Assembly (NCBI GenBank): GCA_937922045.1
Contig: CAKZXA010000014.1
Span: 1 to 64,000 of the forward strand
From: an uncultured Acidimicrobiales bacterium
GTDB taxonomy: Bacteria; Actinomycetota; Acidimicrobiia; Acidimicrobiales; SZUA-35
Reading direction: 5' to 3'
DNA: 64,000 bases
Part shown: positions 62,527-64,000 of the stretch, in pieces
Position numbering within the stretch: the first letter of the stretch is position 1
How the letters are laid out: the number at the start of each line of letters is the position of its first letter
The notes under the pieces: model-generated
What the model saw: the letters and a program-made list of their open reading frames with translations, nothing else
Databases searched by the model: none
What the model was told of the DNA's origin: nothing
Position numbers and translations under genes: made by a program

Positions 62527-62540
62527 AGAACGTACGTTCG
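62527..62540. promoter_or_regulatory. LexA/SOS-box-like palindrome
   Basis: On the minus strand CGAACGTACGTTCT matches 13 of 14 positions of the LexA consensus CGAAC-RNRY-GTTYG of Gram-positive bacteria. It lies two bases upstream of the -10 of the 56-residue gene, where a repressor would block RNA polymerase. Confidence 0.62.
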
Positions 62541-62583
62541 ATTACGTCCTGAATGAGGTTCAATCTTGAACTAGGGCTTGGAG

Positions 62584-63342
62584 TTAGGGGGACTGGTCGA
62601 CACCTAGCGTGCGGTCCTGGAGATGCTCCATCACCGCTGCATCGTGAGCGCGATCGCCTTCGGTGCCTCTATGGCGATGATCGAGGTCATCGAGATGATC
62701 GAGCCGTCCGTAGGCGATGACCGTGTCGCCGGGCTGGACCCGAGTGTGGCCGGTCGGGGTGCCGGAGAACGAACCATCGGCGCGGTGAACACCGAGCACA
62801 ACGATTCCCTCTGAAGGTAGGTGAAGATCGGCCAGCGGTGTCTCGACCAGCCAATCACCGCTACGGGCAAAGAGCTCGATTACGCCAAAGTCATGACCGA
62901 ACCGCAGCAGGCTGGCGAGGTCGCGCGTTTCGAGGTCGGTCCATCGGGCCAGCGCCCATTTGGTCGCCCGATTTAGAGCCCGTTCCAAGAGCTGGAGTCT
63001 GGTCAGGATGAGAAGTGCAACGAGGCCGATGGCCAAGAGAGCGGCTCGTTCTGCGGTCTGGGTCGGGGCCGCATTGACAAAGCCGAGGAGTAGCGAGGTA
63101 ATGCCGGTGATGATGCCGGCGTTGCCGAACGTCATCAGCCAAAGCACGATGCGTCGCCGAACCGGATGGTTGAGTACATCTTCGGCTTCAGATGTGGTGT
63201 AGCCCACCCCCATCAGAGCCGACCGAGCTTGAAAATTGGCGGATTCGGTAGCCATCCCTGTGCCGACCAACGCCACTGTGGCGACGCGCGAAGCGACCAC
63301 GAAGAAGGTGACGACGAGTAGGAGTGAGAGCACAGCAACCAT
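62584..63342 (-). CDS. Membrane protein with TrkA-C (RCK-C) domain
   Basis: This 252-residue protein has an N-terminal membrane segment (1-25), a helical hairpin (about 65-115) with two more, and a C-terminal TrkA-C-like ligand-binding domain (about 145-225: DFGVIELFARSGDWLVETPLADLHLPSEGIVVLGVHRADG, then PGDTVIAYGRLDHL). RCK-C domains bind nucleotides such as c-di-AMP or sense ions in transporters and channels. There is no pore loop, so it may be an accessory to a transporter. ATG at 63340-63342. Confidence 0.78.
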   Translation of the reverse strand: MVAVLSLLLVVTFFVVASRVATVALVGTGMATESANFQARSALMGVGYTTSEAEDVLNHPVRRRIVLWLMTFGNAGIITGITSLLLGFVNAAPTQTAERAALLAIGLVALLILTRLQLLERALNRATKWALARWTDLETRDLASLLRFGHDFGVIELFARSGDWLVETPLADLHLPSEGIVVLGVHRADGSFSGTPTGHTRVQPGDTVIAYGRLDHLDDLDHRHRGTEGDRAHDAAVMEHLQDRTLGVDQSP

Positions 63343-63569
63343 GGCGTTGGTATCACATCGGTAGCAGCCGATCGGAGATTACCTGTGGACGACACAGAAC
63401 GATTCTGAGGCTGAAGGTCGGCGAATCCTTGAGCGAATGAAGAGGAACGGGGACAGTGGCGGCAGCGGCGGTTCCCCATAGGGCGACGGTGCCGAGCGGT
63501 CGGCCGTAACGACGGTCAGATTGCACCCGGTTTGGACAAGGGTCAGTGGTGGTGTGAGAAAATGCGGTC

Positions 63570-64000
63570 ATGCCCCTCGCTCTCAGCAAGGCCCACGTCG
63601 AGCAGTACAAGGATCAGGGCTGGCTGTCGCCGCTTGATGTCTTGACCCAGGTCGAGACGACCAAGGCCCGAAGCGAACTGGCGGCGTTCGAGGCTGAGCA
63701 TGGCCCATTGGCGAAGCGAGTCGAACGGTCGCGGGCATACCTACCGTTCGTCTGGGTTGATCAGATCATGCGCAAGCCGCTGCTGGTCGACATGGTCGAA
63801 GACCTGATCGGCCCGAACATTCTGTGTTGGAACGCCATCTTCTGGATCAAGGAACCCGGCGCAGGGAGCTTCGTTGGGTGGCACCAAGACGTCGCCTATT
63901 GGGGCCTCGACAACCGAGAACTGGTCACCGTTTGGGTCGCCCTATCCAACGCCAGCGAGCAGGCCGGTTGCATGAGCGTGCTGCCGGGCAGCCAGCACCA
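63570..64000 (+). CDS. Phytanoyl-CoA dioxygenase family protein, 3' end outside window
   Basis: The first 143 residues are present. LSKAHVEQYKDQGWLSPLDVL opens the domain, and GWHQDVAYWGLD carries His105 and Asp107, the first two iron ligands (HxD) of the PhyH-type 2-oxoglutarate/Fe(II) oxygenases; VTVWVALSNASEQAGCMSVLPGSQH is the usual next segment. The second His lies past the edge. Substrate unknown. GAAAAT six bases before the ATG may be a -10, again leaderless. Confidence 0.88.
   Translation, partial: MPLALSKAHVEQYKDQGWLSPLDVLTQVETTKARSELAAFEAEHGPLAKRVERSRAYLPFVWVDQIMRKPLLVDMVEDLIGPNILCWNAIFWIKEPGAGSFVGWHQDVAYWGLDNRELVTVWVALSNASEQAGCMSVLPGSQH

Overview
The window is about 60% G+C chromosomal DNA of an actinobacterium. 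The actinobacterial signs are: a WXG100 protein, the tiny ribosomal protein bS22 plus a likely bL37, an ArfA-like OmpA protein, KorAB, and the gene order rsmI - metG - tatD - ksgA - ispE - glmU - prs - rplY - pth - mfd - mazG - eno - divIC - DUF501/ppx. That order recalls the Rv1003-Rv1026 block of Mycobacterium tuberculosis. The broken-up order, the acidic proteome and the KorAB/Cox combination make class Acidimicrobiia my best guess, but this is inference.

Layout. 1-11.7 kb: start of a WXG100 gene, a PfkB kinase, an LPETG surface protein, an EAL protein, a VOC protein, a crotonase and a phosphohexomutase, a likely bL37, a PHP protein, a secreted phosphoesterase and ychF. 11.8-17.6 kb: DUF192, rsmI, an S4 protein, a molybdopterin oxidoreductase, DUF937 and rmuC. 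17.7-29.8 kb: the conserved housekeeping block metG, tatD, ksgA, ispE, bS22, tRNA-Gln, a glmU-like gene, prs, rplY, pth, mfd. 29.8-41.8 kb: an accessory stretch (SDR, DUF169, CoA-transferase, HAD, GMC oxidoreductase with its divergent TetR, FHA protein with a likely pseudokinase, LysM/BON protein, Vps62-like membrane protein, aminotransferase). 42-50.6 kb: korAB, a PpiC lipoprotein, mazG, a Ser/Thr kinase, eno and divIC. 50.8-56.2 kb: an ArfA-like protein, then coxS, coxM, two XdhC-type genes, a mocA-like gene and coxG, with no coxL. 56.2-64 kb: a DUF501-Ppx fusion, acetyltransferase, crotonase, maf, a flippase-like membrane protein, tRNA-Leu, a degraded GNAT gene behind a 56-residue small gene, a TrkA-C membrane protein and the start of a phytanoyl-CoA dioxygenase.

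Two patterns run across the window. First, at least twelve genes have a TAnnnT hexamer exactly six bases before an ATG or GTG, and three more have it seven bases before. These are promoters that should give leaderless mRNAs, and they help to fix starts. Genes inside operons instead use Shine-Dalgarno sites or 1-10 base stop/start overlaps. Second, short perfect or near-perfect tandem duplications (11-24 bp) recur between genes, several of them on stop codons.

The most unusual items are: a GlmU-like protein with a broken nucleotide loop and a shortened acetyltransferase helix; a kinase with HRD changed to HRA joined to an FHA gene; the DUF501-Ppx fusion; the Cox locus without its catalytic subunit; and the small gene at 62342-62512, with a leaderless promoter and a LexA-like box, in front of a GNAT gene that has lost its middle.
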